A stretch of 64,000 bases of DNA. Origin: Nemopilema nomurai (Eukaryota; Cnidaria; Scyphozoa; Rhizostomeae; Rhizostomatidae). Both the position numbers and the translations under genes were made by a program. Below the pieces are notes generated by a model. The model did not search any database, was not told where the DNA came from, and saw only the letters and a list, made by a program, of their open reading frames with translations. Positions 36,101 through 48,916 of the stretch are shown one piece after another. How positions within the stretch are numbered: position 1 is the stretch's first letter; each line of letters opens with the position of its first letter. Location of the stretch: contig ML133383.1 of the NCBI GenBank assembly GCA_003864495.1, positions 3,431,560 through 3,495,559 of the forward strand. The letters run 5' to 3'.

Positions 36101-39100
36101 AATACAAGCTGTCTTCTATCTTTAGGGGGTACAATACAAGGCTACATATATTTCATGAACCTCTGAAGCAAACATATAAGATTCGTTTCTTGTCTTTGAA
36201 GCTTAAGAAAGGCTCGAAACGAGAAACATTTTAAAGAAATCATTAATAGGCCAAAGCCCCTTGATTGGAGCACGAACTTAAAGAATTGGATCGAAATTTG
36301 AAGTAATTTGCTTGGAGCCTCTCAAGTATTGAACGGTTGGTATTTTGGGCTACTTTAAGCCACGCTAAAGATGTAAAAGCAATGCGCAGCTTCCAATTAG
36401 CTTTTAACCATTCAGGATAAATTTACCTTAAAAATATCCTTATTAATTTTTTATTTCAATTGAACCTATATTCAGCCTTGAAAGGGTTAACGAGACATTC
36501 ACAGACAGCCATTACATCTTAGCATATAAGTTGTGATTAGCCAAACTTTAGTAATTGCAACATCAGTCATTAAGATGTGACCCCCCACCCCCTATAAACA
36601 GTACAGGGCGTTAAAATAATTCCTGCGAGTGTCCTACAAAGAGAGCTCTTTTCTTCGTCGTGATAAAAGCTGCAGCGCCACTTAAGCCATAAATCGTTCT
36701 TAAGTCTCTACGCAGTCATAAACTAAAAAAGAAATACAGGTCCCTTAAAGCTTCTTGGATCCAATTCATTTGCTTGAAAATTAATTTCGTGGTTTTACGT
36801 CAGCGCACTCCAGACACAGATAAGGAGCTATCGAAACAAAATAAGCTAGTCTGAGTGAAGATTACATTTTCCAGACCTAATTACAGATGATAGTTATTGT
36901 CTATATCATCATTTGCACCTGGTGAAATCACACAAGCTAATCTTGGTTTTCACAGCCAACATACGCAGCTAAAACGTTTTAAATTACCTAATTGTCTTTT
37001 TCCTTAAAAACTGGAAAAACGTATTTTCTACTCATGTTTTTATTAAAACTCCTAAATCACGATATACATCCCATCCTTCTTGTTTTCTCGCGTTCTCTTT
37101 CATCTACTATTTGAGTGTGTATCGACTCTCTCTCATTTGCGTCCCTCTAAAGATACAGCCGCGTTCAATATCCATTCATGTGCCCTCTCCATTCTAAGCT
37201 GGTGCCTGTCAATTTATCCGCCATTTCTTCACATATACTTCCCTGTCTACTCTTGTATCGGAAGAAAAATGCCCCACCCATCTCAATCTACGCATGTCAT
37301 GACAACTCTCTAAGGTTGTTACACCCATGTACCTGTATAGCCCCCTTTGTCTCCTCTTTCCTAAGGCTTCAAAATATGTCCAAAAGAAAATACCAAAATG
37401 TGACCGATGAGTTACTTTCTGGTCAACCACCAAATATGATTGACGTCAACGATTTCTAATGGCAGACAACTTCTTCTACGTCATCATTTAATTCACTAAA
37501 AATGGAATTATCACGTGTAGGAAGGATCGAGTGCATTTGTCAACATTGGACAGCGGTTAGAGTCAGCAGGGACTTTGTGGCGAATGACCAATTATCAAGT
37601 TGGACAAATTCAGAATTCCAAATGTTTTTCCTTATTCATTTTCATTTAACAAGAACAAGTTTGGCAGTAACTTAAGGGTCACACTGCTACCCTTAGCATA
37701 GGCAATAAAAAATGCATCTGACCAGGTTCCTAATATATTTATATGATTTGATAAAAGCGACAGATTAGGCAAGGATCAGAACTCGGATCAGAGCTCGGAT
37801 CAGAAAAAAATTTGAATGGGCTAAAATTCTGACATGCATGGACAAAATCGAGCGCTTTCAGCAGGGAATCAGAGACCTGCCTGAACATGCAAATCAATAG
37901 ATTTGGCGAAATAATTGCTAAGGCTTGACATTTCCTTTTAGAAAGCTAGGAAACATCACTTTGATTTAAGAGTTGGATTTGGAATGACCTCGATCGTAAT
38001 ATTATTGATACATACGCTTCAGAAGGGCCAATTCTTCAGAAAGTGCTTCCACCATGTTTTCGCAGAATTCGATGCCATCTTTGATTTCAGCTACCTCGTC
38101 TTTAGTGGCGACGTTTTTCATTCGATGCAGTTTGGCGCAGTTGTCACGGTATGACTAAAAGGCGAAAGTGTGCATTGGAGCTCATCTTGGCACATCTTAC
38201 AAATTGGAACATTTGGGTCAGCAGGGCAAATCATGAGATGGGGATCAAATTTGGCTAATGTGGGGGTATATTGTGGCATAGGGCCAACAGGTTGCTAGAA
38301 GGGGACGATCTACTACAGTCAAAAATTGGTGCATGTATTCCACTTCCTTTGTCAACGTAATATTAACTTATCATTGATATATCTTCAGCTATTGAACACT
38401 TATTACAAAAAGATGCTTCCGAATATTACAACTGATAACTTATATACCAAACACAGAGGTCCCTGTACTTGAGACGCTCTGAATACCAAATGAAATGCAA
38501 TAATAACTCTATTATCCACAAACAGATCTTTGGCTGGTCTAGATCCTTTCTCGATCCCAGGTCTCTAATCAGCCCAAGCAAACAAAGTCGTCGGCTCCTC
38601 TTGAGCCACCCAGGTCATCCATTCTTTAAAAACACGAATCGGTTTTGTATCTGGCATATGATAATTAGTGAGCAATCCCATAATGCTCAACCAACCACAA
38701 TCTGCTGCGCAAGTTCGTCGATCCTGCTCTTGATGGCTGCGGAGTCGCCCGATGACGCAAGCAAGTACGACTTTTCATCTACGACAGGAAACGAAGAGTT
38801 GTAGCCGATTCCACACGCGGACTCGTATTAGCTTTGTATTTGAAGGTATTCGCATATATTCGCTTAGGGTTAGGGTTCTAATACGCAATGCAACTTACTC
38901 ATGAAATGCAAAATAATCTTGTAAAAGAAATATAAAAAGAGAGGTAGGACAACAACAACAGTATCAAAACAACAACAACAACAGAAGTGAAAAGTCAAGG
39001 ATAGAAGGCCAATTACATTATCTGAGTGATCTAAGAACTTCACATATGTGCGCACAAAGAATTGATAAAATGTTCCGCACTTGTAGAAAAGTCTAGAATG

Positions 39101-42100
39101 TTTACAAACAAGAAACAAATAGAAGCATGGGTCTTTGAATAAGGTAGGCAAATGTTTAGCACCATCAGCACAGCCTCGAAAAACCACTGCGAATGTTTTG
39201 CTTTGGAGCGATAGCAAACAAAAAGCGATTTGCATGTCCGCAGGTCACGAGAACTGCATCAGTTAAAAGAAAACATCGAGTTCTAATCGCAGACAGAAAA
39301 GATGGGAAATAGGCCAACAAACGCCCTATGTCACTCAAGAAGAAAACAGAAGGGTGTTCTCTGGTTTTTTCGTGTTAAAAATGTATTAAAATTGGACAAA
39401 ATCAATTTATCAATTCTTTCTACATGAAGCCATTAGCCATTTTTAGCCATCAGTTCATAAAACTAATGGCATTTTTCATAACATTGTGCAAAAGTGCTAG
39501 CCAAAGTGAAAGCAATGTGCTAGTTCATTTTTCACCTCAATTTTTACGGCCAGGATACTACTCTGACATTCTTGCAAATCTATGGTTCATGGTAAGGAAA
39601 TTGAAAAACACACTATCGTGACGTCATCACTTGGGTTACCATTTCCCACAACAGACTGATTGCTGAATTACAGGCGCCCTTGTTTTCTCAAAGCGGAAAC
39701 ACTAGCCAAAACAACCTTTGATAAGCAGCGCACAGGAAACTTGTACCTAACTTACCAAAGGCCTATTTTACGCTTGTGATTCGAATAAAATGGCGGAGCG
39801 ATCGCGCAGGAAAGTCTCTTTTCCCATAATCTAAAACTCCAAAAAAGACCCGGTGAAATACTGCTAGTTCGATGCAGCTGACGTCACTGAAATCCCTTAG
39901 AGCCTTGTCATCCGAGGCAGCTCTAGCAGTTTGATTGGGTAGAGCTGCAGGGAATCCCGATTTGGGGATACCGCGAACAGTCAATCATTATCCTGCCAAT
40001 CTAATTCTGGTGTGATGGTTTGGTGAAAATTGAGAAAAATTGCAAGCACCAGGTACATGACCTCGTAAAAAATGCTCAGCAAATCTATGGTATACTTTCT
40101 CTTAATAAGAGGAAGCCTGCGATTTGATATTGCGGAAACTCGCAATGCATAGATAACTCTAGAGTGCTAAAGCTTGCAGGGAGATATCTTTGCGAAACTC
40201 AATTGATTCAAGTAGTTCACAATTAGCTTTGCACGATCATAGACTTCTATATGAGCAGTTTTAGCAACCTTGCACAATTCACAAATGCTTGCAGATGGGA
40301 AGCACTTAGATACAACTTGTTTAGCCATACAACTCTTTCGCTTTTCATCCAGAAGGCATACAAGGAAGAAAATTCATACAAGGAAGATTCAGTAAAAAAA
40401 TTCACCTGCTCTCGTCATGATCACTGCTCCGTTGCTGACATCAAAGGATCATTAAACGGCAAAAAGCTTGCAAGTTACTTTTGTCACTCGCCTTTTCAAG
40501 ATCAAATACCTAGTGCGTAGCGCTTTGAATTTATGTCCGGGTCCAGTTGTTGTAGCGAGGCTTTCGATTCATCACGAGAGGGCGAACAAAGGATTAATGT
40601 TTTTGTCGCACTCTCTCATGTTTGCTTTTGGTCCACTCACGTGACAATTGGGGTCGCCTAAGGCCATCTGGTCGCGGGCTATTGCGGTCTCCAATCTGCA
40701 TTTTTAATAGAAAGTGTCAAGCCGTCTAACAAACATTGCCTTCGTTTCCAAGAAACGCCCACAGCGCCAAATTTTGGTTTGGATTAATGGAGACATGTGC
40801 AGAAGCTATACGAAATCCCTATGGTCAACTAGCATTTCACGTTGGCAATGCGGGATTCATATTCCAACATATTTGATTTTCGTTGTAGCGATCAGAGAGC
40901 AAAAACATGACCTTGATAATAGTCATCAAATGATGCTTACTTTTTCTGCATTATAGTTACCACATAGTGCCTACATGATTCTCATGATAGTGGTCAGAAG
41001 GAGATTGCACGATTACCATGATAGTGATTACATGGTTCTTGATACAGTAATCAGGTGGTGTTTACCTTATTCTAATCCTAGTGATCACGTTGTGATTACT
41101 TGATTCTTATTATAGAAATTCTCATCATAGAAATCAGAAGGTGATCACACGTTTACCATTACGCTGATCAGATAGTAATCACATGAAATAGTCAATGGGC
41201 GTCATCAAGTGATTTACAGATCCCGCTCCAAATCCTATGTCTTATAGAAAAATTACCTTAATTAATTTCTGAACTCCTAACGTGTCGTTATCATTCGAAT
41301 CAAGCTCTAGGGCTGTCCCCACTTCATCTCCCGTAAGTCTTATAATCGCCATAGAGTTTATTGCTAATTAGTGACAATGTCTCAGATGCCCCAAAGATTA
41401 AAAGGATAACACCAAGTAAATCCAATACAATGTACGTCATTGGCTTGATTTGTTATTCCCAAGGTGGGTCATTTTTCAGACCTTTGTTCGCTGGATCGTT
41501 GGTACTGTGGGATTTCATTAATTAAATTGCTAAGAATTAAGGAGTAATAGGCCAAAGGAGTTCTCATAATTATGCTTTTTGCAGCTTGTTATTGGGAAAG
41601 TCTCGTGTTTCACAAACCACATAGTATCATTTGTTCAAAAGCGGGGAACACTCAGAAAGCTGCTAGGATCATCCGTTAACCCTCAGCCATTGTGCCTTCG
41701 CAGAGGAGCTGAGCTTAAACGACAGGGACTCTTCTAATAAGCCTTTGAGGGAGATAAGGAGATCTTCTGCAATCAACCAAGATCACCCAATCAAGCATCC
41801 ATAACCACGTTGCCAGGAAGCACGTGGCAAAGTAGGTGGCACTCGGTGTCTACACAGAGCAATAGCAGCAAGGCTTTTAAAGCCATCAATGAGAGTTGAC
41901 CTTGCTGAGAATACCCTGACCACGAATAGCTTTGCCGTGGATATAAAAAGACACAACACGAGATGGCCCGTGTCTAGAGCCAAGGGCGTTGGCTGTCTGG
42001 AGTCAATACGGCCTGACCCAACCATAATGGCTCCTAATCTCGTTGCCAGGCAAGGATTCTCGTAAAGAGGCTTAATCTAAGGGAGTTATGCATGTGTTTC

Positions 42101-45100
42101 TGATCCCAAACCATTCTGTTCGAAATTCACAAAAGAATCTCGATTAGGGGTCATTCAAGGAATCTTTAGCGCTATAAATCTAAGTTTTGTACGTCAGAAA
42201 CGGATTGGAAGTTCTGGTAAGCTTGGTTTTATACGTGTTGATCAAACGATCAATTTTATATAATGATTCCGTTTTCGCCGGCATAGAGTTCAACAAGCCT
42301 CCCAAGTGTGACAATTTCTCTATTCAAAACTGCAAATGTTCCTCTAGAAACTAACATGTCCAGAGAATGCGCTGAAGCTGTTACAAAAAGGAACTAAACT
42401 TGACATTAACAGTACGAGTATTTGGAACCAACGGCAATGGGGGCATTTCATTTCTAATGAATGAGAAAAAATCCTAATCGAGCGCACATTTTCGACGATG
42501 AATATTGGTGTAATCCTGTATTGAAATAGGAGAAAGTGAAAGATTAAAATGAAACTAAAAGTGAAACCTTGTGCAAAGTACCTTGATAGGCAAATAGCTC
42601 TTCGTTGAGGTCCATTAAGCTGGTGGATAAACTTCTTTGTCGAAAGCGCAACTCTGTCATTTTGTCCTCATCTTCAGAACACTTAAACAAAAAAAGGACA
42701 GTTTAGCAACAGCTACGAAAATTTCACCATTTCACATCATTTTCAAAGGATATGACATGACACAAAGCTACAGATCGGCTATAATGTATGAGAATATTTT
42801 AAAAGTGCAATCATAGTGAATTCCAGTTCCGCTCTCTCTAGTTCAAATTCTTCTAGATCTTCTCCAACTAGTTGAATCATCTTTCTCGCTCTTTTCATTG
42901 CAAGATCATTAAGCATTTCTTCGTTTCTCCATTTACATTGCGTTTTTTTTAAGAAAAATATCGTAACATTTTGCCATACTCAATTGGTGTTAAAAAGACT
43001 GAAGAAGCAAATTTTTTTATGAGAGAAACGTTTTTACACATTTACAGAAACCTTCACTGGTATTTTTTGGGCCTTCTTCCTATTTTGATTATGAAACCAG
43101 TTGATAAATTTCAAGTCGTTGCGTGGTGAAGCAAAGGCTAATTCTTTATTCAAAAATACCGGCATTACGGAATATTAAAAACGATTTTCTAAAATTACTC
43201 AAAAATAACATCATTTTTTGCTAAGCTCGAAGTTTATTGGAAATGTGGGAAAAGAAATCAACTTACTGCCAACATATTCTCGATGCCTGATAGCATACTC
43301 GATTCTGACTAAAATTAGAGAAAGTTATAATTTCTTAAAATGATCGACTACAAATATGACTGTGTTCAAGTGTGGAAAACATTAGTGCGGAGGAATAGAA
43401 AATTATAAAGAATGTGATTAATTATAGATATATAACAAATTCATATTTGAAGATTTATTGATGTATTCATATTCAAGATACATAAATAACCATCCACAGT
43501 GTGATTATTGATCCCAAAAATACCAAAAACTAGAAATAAACATTAAACTGAATAAAAACCGCACGGAGGATTATGATGTAGGTGAACAGAGTTAAAGTAG
43601 AAGTTCAAACGCTTAATATGATGGATTGACCAGATTTTCGTCACTTACTTCAATTCGACCTCTGATCTGAACAATTCTCTTTTCAACCATCTCAATTTCC
43701 TTTCGAGCATTCTGACCTTGTCCATCAACTATGAAACAAAGAAACGCCTCAGGATAATCACTAAACAAAATGGTCTTATAAAAGGAAGCATGTCTGAATA
43801 CCCTTTTCTGAGAAGCAGTGTATGGATTGTAACTTAAGAAGGAGGCAAGAAAAATTTCCAAAAAATATGAGGAGCAAAAACAAGTTATTCCCCTCAGAAA
43901 CATATCTAAAGAGTCAATATAAATTGATTGTCAGTTTAAACAATTCCAGATATTTTCGAAGTCATTCTCAAATAAATAAAAAACTACCTGAGTCTTGCTC
44001 AATAAAATCAACATAAAATGTTGACATTGTTGGCTCTTTCTTCTCCTGGAAAAAAGTACAAAAATGCTTAAAAATTTAAATCAAAACCCTCCAACATATG
44101 AACACAAATAGGGGAAAATACAATTGGCATGCAAAGTGACCTTTCAATGTGCATGATATAATGATGATAAAGGGCTGACCTGTAATTCATTGACTGTATC
44201 TTCAAAACCCAGATTCACTCCTCCCATTTCTGATGCATCACATTTTGGATACCGTGGAGACACAGGTGGCTTCTTGGGAGGCTGTGGAGCTAATGGCTTT
44301 GGCAGTTGAGGGGGTCCACCTTTTGGTCTTCTTCTATTTCCAGGCTCCATTGAACGATCTTTATTAGGTCTTACTGGCATGGTTAGACTACCATTTTTAA
44401 GGCCTTTATTGGGAAGAGTGGGGGATTGCAGGGGACTGTTGCCGTTTGAAAGATTAGCAGAAGGTGGAAGCGTTTTTGAAGGTTTCAATGGTTCTTTGCT
44501 TGGTCTGGTAGGAGCTGGACGCTTAATTCTTCTTTCTTCTTGTTTTGTATCTGTCTTACCCACCAAGCCATTGACTTGCTGACCTTTAACTTTGTTATTG
44601 TCATTCTCATCAACTGTCAATGAGGACAACTCCTGCTCCAGGAGGGCCACATTAGGAGACACAGTTGCTGCTGATGACTGTGCAGTCAATTCAGGTCTTC
44701 TTGGAACCTTACTTGTGTTAAACAGTGGCATGTCTGCATCAAGGGAAGTTGCCCTTGAAGGTGGCTTTCCAGGATTTGGTTTTGGCTTTGCAGCAACTTT
44801 TGGTCTAGGCTTCAAATCTGCATTTTGACCCCCAGCTTTTGGTACTTGCCCATTTGGCAGATTAATAGCTGGAGGTCTTCCTGGAGCAGGGGGTTGCCTG
44901 CTCTTTTTAGCTTTGATTATAATGGGGGCCTCTGGTCGCTTTACAGTCTCATTTGGTTTTGTAATGGCTGAAGCATTTCCCTTTACATTACTGCCCAACT
45001 CATTAGAAGAAGAAATCTCTTCAGATGTAATTTGCTGCTTCTGTTGCTTAAGTGATGTTAAAACTGTCGGTTTTACTTTGCTGGTTAACTTTGATTCCGC

Positions 45101-46180
45101 TGGCTTTTGTTGGCTAATTTTAGGCTTATTAGAAGGCTTAGGTTTAAGGGTAGATGGCTTTTGCATCAAGGTGGCCTCATTTATTTTACCATCATCAACA
45201 TGATGGTTCTCTTTCCTCTCGATTAAGTTGGGTTTTCTGTCGTTTCCTAAACTTTTATCTCTTCTTTCTGTAGACCCACTAGGTTTAGCTTTCTCTGTAT
45301 TTATGCTTGCATCTTCATACGGCAGATCAACAAGAATATCTACATGATTAGCTGGAAACAGACCGACTGACTTCCCAATCTGCCCCTGGTACCACTGAGC
45401 ATCAATTCTGTGAAGTAAAGTAATTGTGTCACCCTTATCAAAACTCAGCTCATCTGCATTTGCACCTACATACAGAAAGAGGGCCTTTGCTTTTGGTTCA
45501 GTATCCACAGTACGCTCAACTCCAGATGACCTACTTTCTGAAAATAACAACTCTGATGGCAAAGGAATGACAGGTTTTACAAACATACTGGGAAACCTCC
45601 CCCTGGTTCCATTGTAAACGCCTTCTGTCCAAAAGGAATCAATCTCTTTGACCAGATCTATTCTGGCACCTTTTGGAAATGATAGTTCGTCACTGGTTTG
45701 AGCACTAAACTCATCAACTGACTCTCCAAATGGTGTAGTCTCTGAATCATTTTTACTAACTTTTTCAACATCATTTATACTTTGTCCTTCATTGTTTTCT
45801 TCATTAAGAAAACTTAATTCTTTAAGAAATGACTTTGGGCATAATCCACTTGATTCCTTTGATAAGCCAACAATCCAATTCTCATCTATCTCCTCTCCGA
45901 GTCCAATGATATCATCCTTTTTGAACTCTATATCCCCTTCTTCTTGTCCTTTAAAGTCTGCAATGGCAATGAATATTTGCTCCGGTGCATCCTTGAGAAC
46001 AACTTTTACAAATGCAGAAGGAAACTGGCCTGTCTCTCCATCTTTCATTCCAAAGTACCACTCTTCATTGACATGTTTAGTAACTTTGATTATGTCACCA
46101 GCAAAAAACCCTAGATCTGAAGGATCTTCTTGCTGGAAGTCGTATATTGCTTGAACAATACATCCCTCCATTTGCTCAAC
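28511..46180 (-). CDS. DNMBP: Dynamin-binding protein / Tuba, Cdc42 GEF scaffold
   Basis: About 22 coding exons on the minus strand: 46180-44180 (ATG 46171), 44045-43988, 43728-43649, 43308-43267, 42681-42582, 41363-41257, about 38821-38696, 38154-38016, 35915-35740, 35437-35317, 34993-34902, 34482-34427, 34277-34184, 33977-33872, 33595-33471, 33294-33190, 32828-32697, 32210-32049, 31218-31036, 30513-30343, 30150-29938, 29197-28511. Phases agree at every junction; only the 38.8-kb exon's 5' border is unsure. About 1,688 residues (human about 1,577). Domain order is four SH3, Pro-rich region, DH, BAR, two SH3, the complete Tuba architecture. Tuba links dynamin (N-terminal SH3s) to N-WASP actin regulators (C-terminal SH3) and activates Cdc42 through DH-BAR at junctions and endocytic sites (family knowledge). 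A tatag acceptor just before the ATG implies a non-coding first exon. Confidence 0.93.
30343..33595 (-). CDS. DNMBP: DNMBP BAR domain exons
   Basis: Exons 33595-33471, 33294-33190, 32828-32697, 32210-32049, 31218-31036 and 30513-30343. Matches include KIQRLNWHSVRKKSSRINQK, EERRFRAIEKIIKNFIRSLG, ERLLQLFVCPLKLIEKREDK and KKNYAALNSQLLEELPRLSK, the last two being classic amphiphysin-type BAR helices. The domain makes a curved dimer that binds membranes and replaces the usual PH domain of Dbl-family GEFs. Confidence 0.9.
30873..30934. repeat. Two-copy 31-base tandem repeat
   Basis: AATGAGTACAAAGGAATACA at 30873 recurs with one change at 30904. Period 31. Intronic in DNMBP. Confidence 0.75.
32285..32625. 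repeat. Pyrimidine-rich low-complexity tract in a DNMBP intron
   Basis: About 340 bases strongly biased to C and T on the plus strand, with recurring GGTCTCT, GGTTTTCC and CCTC words, between exons 32697 and 32210. On the transcribed strand it is purine-rich. Confidence 0.6.
33872..35915 (-). CDS. DNMBP: DNMBP Dbl-homology (RhoGEF) domain exons
   Basis: Six exons. The domain opens REKAVEELIKTERDYIRDID (CR1), continues IFGNLEEICKVSKRLLASLE, then KEYSSYCRSYDESQMLLEKL, and has CR3 in WDLSSYLIKPVQRILKYPLL. In the exon starting 34277, the acceptor ttttag that fits the incoming phase lies downstream of a tempting upstream AG at 34343; only the downstream one joins in frame as ESRDETRLWDL. As in Tuba, no PH domain follows; a BAR domain takes its place. 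Confidence 0.92.
37209..37433 (-). mobile_element. Possible LINE fragment (weak)
   Basis: A 74-codon open frame on the minus strand contains RRLRWVGHFSS, like the RLRWLGHVxRM word common near the C-terminus of non-LTR retrotransposon ORF2 proteins. Nothing else of the element is evident. Inside the DNMBP intron 38016-35915. Confidence 0.3.
38949..38986. repeat. (CAA)n microsatellite, interrupted
   Basis: Two ACA/CAA runs separated by GTATCAAA, in the DNMBP intron left of the exon at 41257. Confidence 0.85.
40900..41215. repeat. Diverged tandem repeat in a DNMBP intron
   Basis: Recurring words ATAGTGATCA, GTGATTAC, TTCTCAT and ACCAT return at irregular spacing of roughly 45-50 bases from about 40915 to 41190. 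It looks like an old, heavily mutated satellite, in the intron between exons at 41257 and 38821. Confidence 0.5.
44180..46180 (-). CDS. DNMBP: DNMBP exon with four N-terminal SH3 domains and Pro-rich region
   Basis: 664 codons. SH3-1 (residues about 2-59) has AIYDFQQEDPSDLGFFAGD and EEWYFGMKDGETGQFPS. SH3-2 is about 63-119. SH3-3 is about 150-205 (DELSFPKGARIDLVKEID, GRFPSMFV). SH3-4 is about 225-285 (ALFLYVGANADELSFDKGD, GLFPANHVDIL). A low-complexity Lys/Pro/Ser region follows, with PxxP motifs (APIIIKAKKSRQPPAPGRPP and PQLPKPLAPQPPKKPP), which could bind SH3 domains in cis or trans. Putting four SH3s in one exon is unusual beside the finely split 3' half. Confidence 0.93.
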
Positions 46181-47273
46181 CTATAATAAAAAACTCTGAT
46201 TTAGTTCTACTCTTCATTAGATAATAAAAAGTCTTTAGATTTCCAATAGCATCTCCTGAATTGATGACACCCAGCAAATTTGTGAAACATTCACAAAAAC
46301 TGAACAATGAAGATATGGAATTTTGCTTCAACTTTCTTTCTTAATCCCAAAGATAAAAGTATGAATGCATCATCTATTTAAAATTCAGTTAGTGTAAAAA
46401 CTTTACTGAGAAGCAGCAAATGTTATTCTCGCCAACTGGAGAACCAAACTGTGAACAAGAACCAAGCCACTTTTTGGTGATTAGATTTATAGGGATATCA
46501 TAAATTCAGAACAGTTTTCAATGATAAAACATTATACTAATAACTTAAAGGTTAAAGACTTTAGCCATATCAGGACATGATGTGTACCAAACCTCCACTG
46601 TGTGTTCAGAAAAATATTGAAATAAAGTGCAAAAGGATGAAGTCATATAACATCTGCAGGTCGAGCACTAACCTCAAAAAGAAAGGTTTAACTAAATCAA
46701 GCATAAAGCAATTGCAACGGAAGCCATAAAACTAAAAATAAGCGAATATTGTTACGTTGCCAAAGTGGTTGTAAACTTTATATTGGCGTTGTTCCAAATA
46801 AACACGAGACGAAGGCCAGCTGCTGCTCTTTTCATATGCAAGAGGCACACTGGCCTATGTGATGAAAAACAAGCTTAACACAATTGCGGACCTAATTTTC
46901 TTTATCGAGGTCACCTTGGGAACTGCAACGAGCTACTGTGCACATGATTTCCACCATTGTATTCGGTCCCTCCACGCGATTGCGATTTCCTTGTATCGGA
47001 CCTCTGCGTGGTTAAAAGCATTAAATATCTCAGGCAAGGAGGCAAATATTTTAAAGATTTGTCTGCGTGTTTCACAACCTAAGAGCTTGTAACGTACCTC
47101 TCAAGGAAGTTTTCGGCAAGATTTCGCAACGACCTCAGTCCATCAAAACAAAATTGTACGCATTCCACAACAACCACCACTGCCCATTACGAGAAGGGGC
47201 TATTGAGTTGAATTGCGTTCTCGCGCCAAGAGTAAGCTGTGGGTCTTCCTGCACCAGCAGGGGAATGTTCGAG

Positions 47274-47322
47274 GGCGGGAAATTCAGGGGCGGGAAATTC
47301 AGGGGCGGGAAATTCAGGGGCG
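47274..47322. repeat. Three tandem copies of AAATT plus MITE end
   Basis: The 15-base unit AAATTCAGGGGCGGG recurs immediately left of the element, the last copy running into the real terminus (CAGGGGCGCA). Each unit equals the target-site duplication plus the first eight bases of the terminal repeat. Confidence 0.8.
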
Positions 47323-47479
47323 CAACTAGGATATTTTAAGAGCAGGGGTTTCGTGGCATAAAAGGGGAATGGGGCATAAAGACATTGGATTTCCATGGAA
47401 AAAGGGCAAAATTCACTTCCTTGCCAAAAAGGGCAGGGGTTGTAACCCCCACAACCCCCCCCCCTTAGATGCGCCCCTG
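47315..47479. mobile_element. MITE with CAGGGGCGCA terminal inverted repeats and AAATT target duplication
   Basis: Left end CAGGGGCGCAACTAGG (47315) matches the reverse complement of the right end, CAGGGGCGCATCTAAG, with two mismatches in 16. AAATT flanks both sides (47310-47314 and 47480-47484) as a 5-base target-site duplication. 165 bases, no coding capacity, so non-autonomous. The inside carries C-runs near the right end. Confidence 0.75.
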
Positions 47480-48814
47480 AAATTGTTGTGATTCCTATCA
47501 CTCCCATCAATTTGAATCAATGATGCCCAAAGTGTATTCTTCTTCGCATAGAACTGCAGAATGTTATGTGATGAACTTCAAACGATAACTATTCATATAT
47601 AAATAGCAAGGGTGAATAAACAGGAGAGGGAGAAAAATTGATTAAACAAAAAATTTTAAAGCTGAAAGCAGAAAAAAGAGTATGGCCAAAGACAGATGTG
47701 GAAAGTATAGGATGTGTATGCTTTTGACTCCGGGTCATTTGGTACCATATAAAGTGGTGGGAAATTCCCTACCAGCCCCTATCATTGTCCCATCAGTGGA
47801 ATGTGCTTGCCCCAACACATGGCACCCTTATGATTTAAAGACTTTTGTTTTAGTAGATCGAAACTTTTAGTGAAAAATTTGACGATCAGTCTAATTCATT
47901 GTATGGCCTAAAGCAAGGTTTAAGAAGTAACTTTTAAAGCATGTTAACTTGTAGATTCTGCATTGATCTAAGTGCCCTTTTCTCAAATGCCCCACCAGTG
48001 AAAAATCTTCAAAATGCCCTGATTTACTCCAGGTGGCAATGGAACTATTGCATCCAAGAAGAAGATAATCCAAGGAAAAAAACGTTAATTCATAAAGAAG
48101 GGAAGAGTAGACGTTGAAGTCCCTATTTGACGTTATTTCCATTGTAAAGTAATATTTCTTTGCGAGGCTTTTAACAACAGCATTGCCTGATAAGCGATTT
48201 ACTCATGAAACAGGTTCGACAATTTTCACCTATCTTCCACATTAAAGACGCATATACAACACAGCCACCCTATATGAAACTGCACGACAAATCTATTGAA
48301 TTAGTTCTCTTGTCAAACTTTATTAACAAAATTAATAACATGTCAATCTTTCACCAGCTTTAATCTTTTTGAAAGCTTAAAGCTTTTTGAAATCCTTCAC
48401 ATCATTAAAATTTTGTCTGTGGAAATCTCATGAAATTTCTGCAAAATGTCTGAGGTTACTATACTTCCAGGTATATTGACGAAAACTCTGTGAATTGGAG
48501 TATTTTTAAAAAATTTAAAAACTATATAATGTGTTTAGGTAAAAATTTTTTGCTAGAAATTATTGTGTGTTGTTCTGTTGATTTTTTAACCTCAAGAAAC
48601 GAACGAACTGATTATGACTTCACATTTTCTTTTCGGACAAAATGTTAGCTAACACATCCTCAAAAGAAGCTTCATATTTACTTGCTAAATTGTTATTCTT
48701 AGTGACTTTGAAAATTGCAGTTTGTTGAACCTTATAAAAAGAACCACGACGAATAAAAGATGCACATTGTTGAGATAGTCGACAACTTTGTGTAAAAGTC
48801 AAATAATTAGAGGA

Positions 48815-48915
48815 TATATAAATCAGGTGTTAGACAAATCCGATAAGACAAATCCATTAGGTGACATAATCCGGTATATGAATCAGGTGTTAGACATATC
48901 CAATAGGTGGCATAT
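48815..48915. repeat. 60-base-period direct repeat
   Basis: AATCAGGTGTTAGACA at 48821 recurs exactly at 48881, with flanking TATAT(A/G) and AATCC-type words shared. It lies directly beside the hammerhead-like motif. Confidence 0.75.
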
Positions 48916-48916
48916 A

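Noticed and set aside
42794..42925. Minus-strand frame RNEEMLNDLAMKRARKMIQL as an extra DNMBP exon
   Set aside because: No good acceptor or donor borders it, and neighbouring exons join in phase without it.
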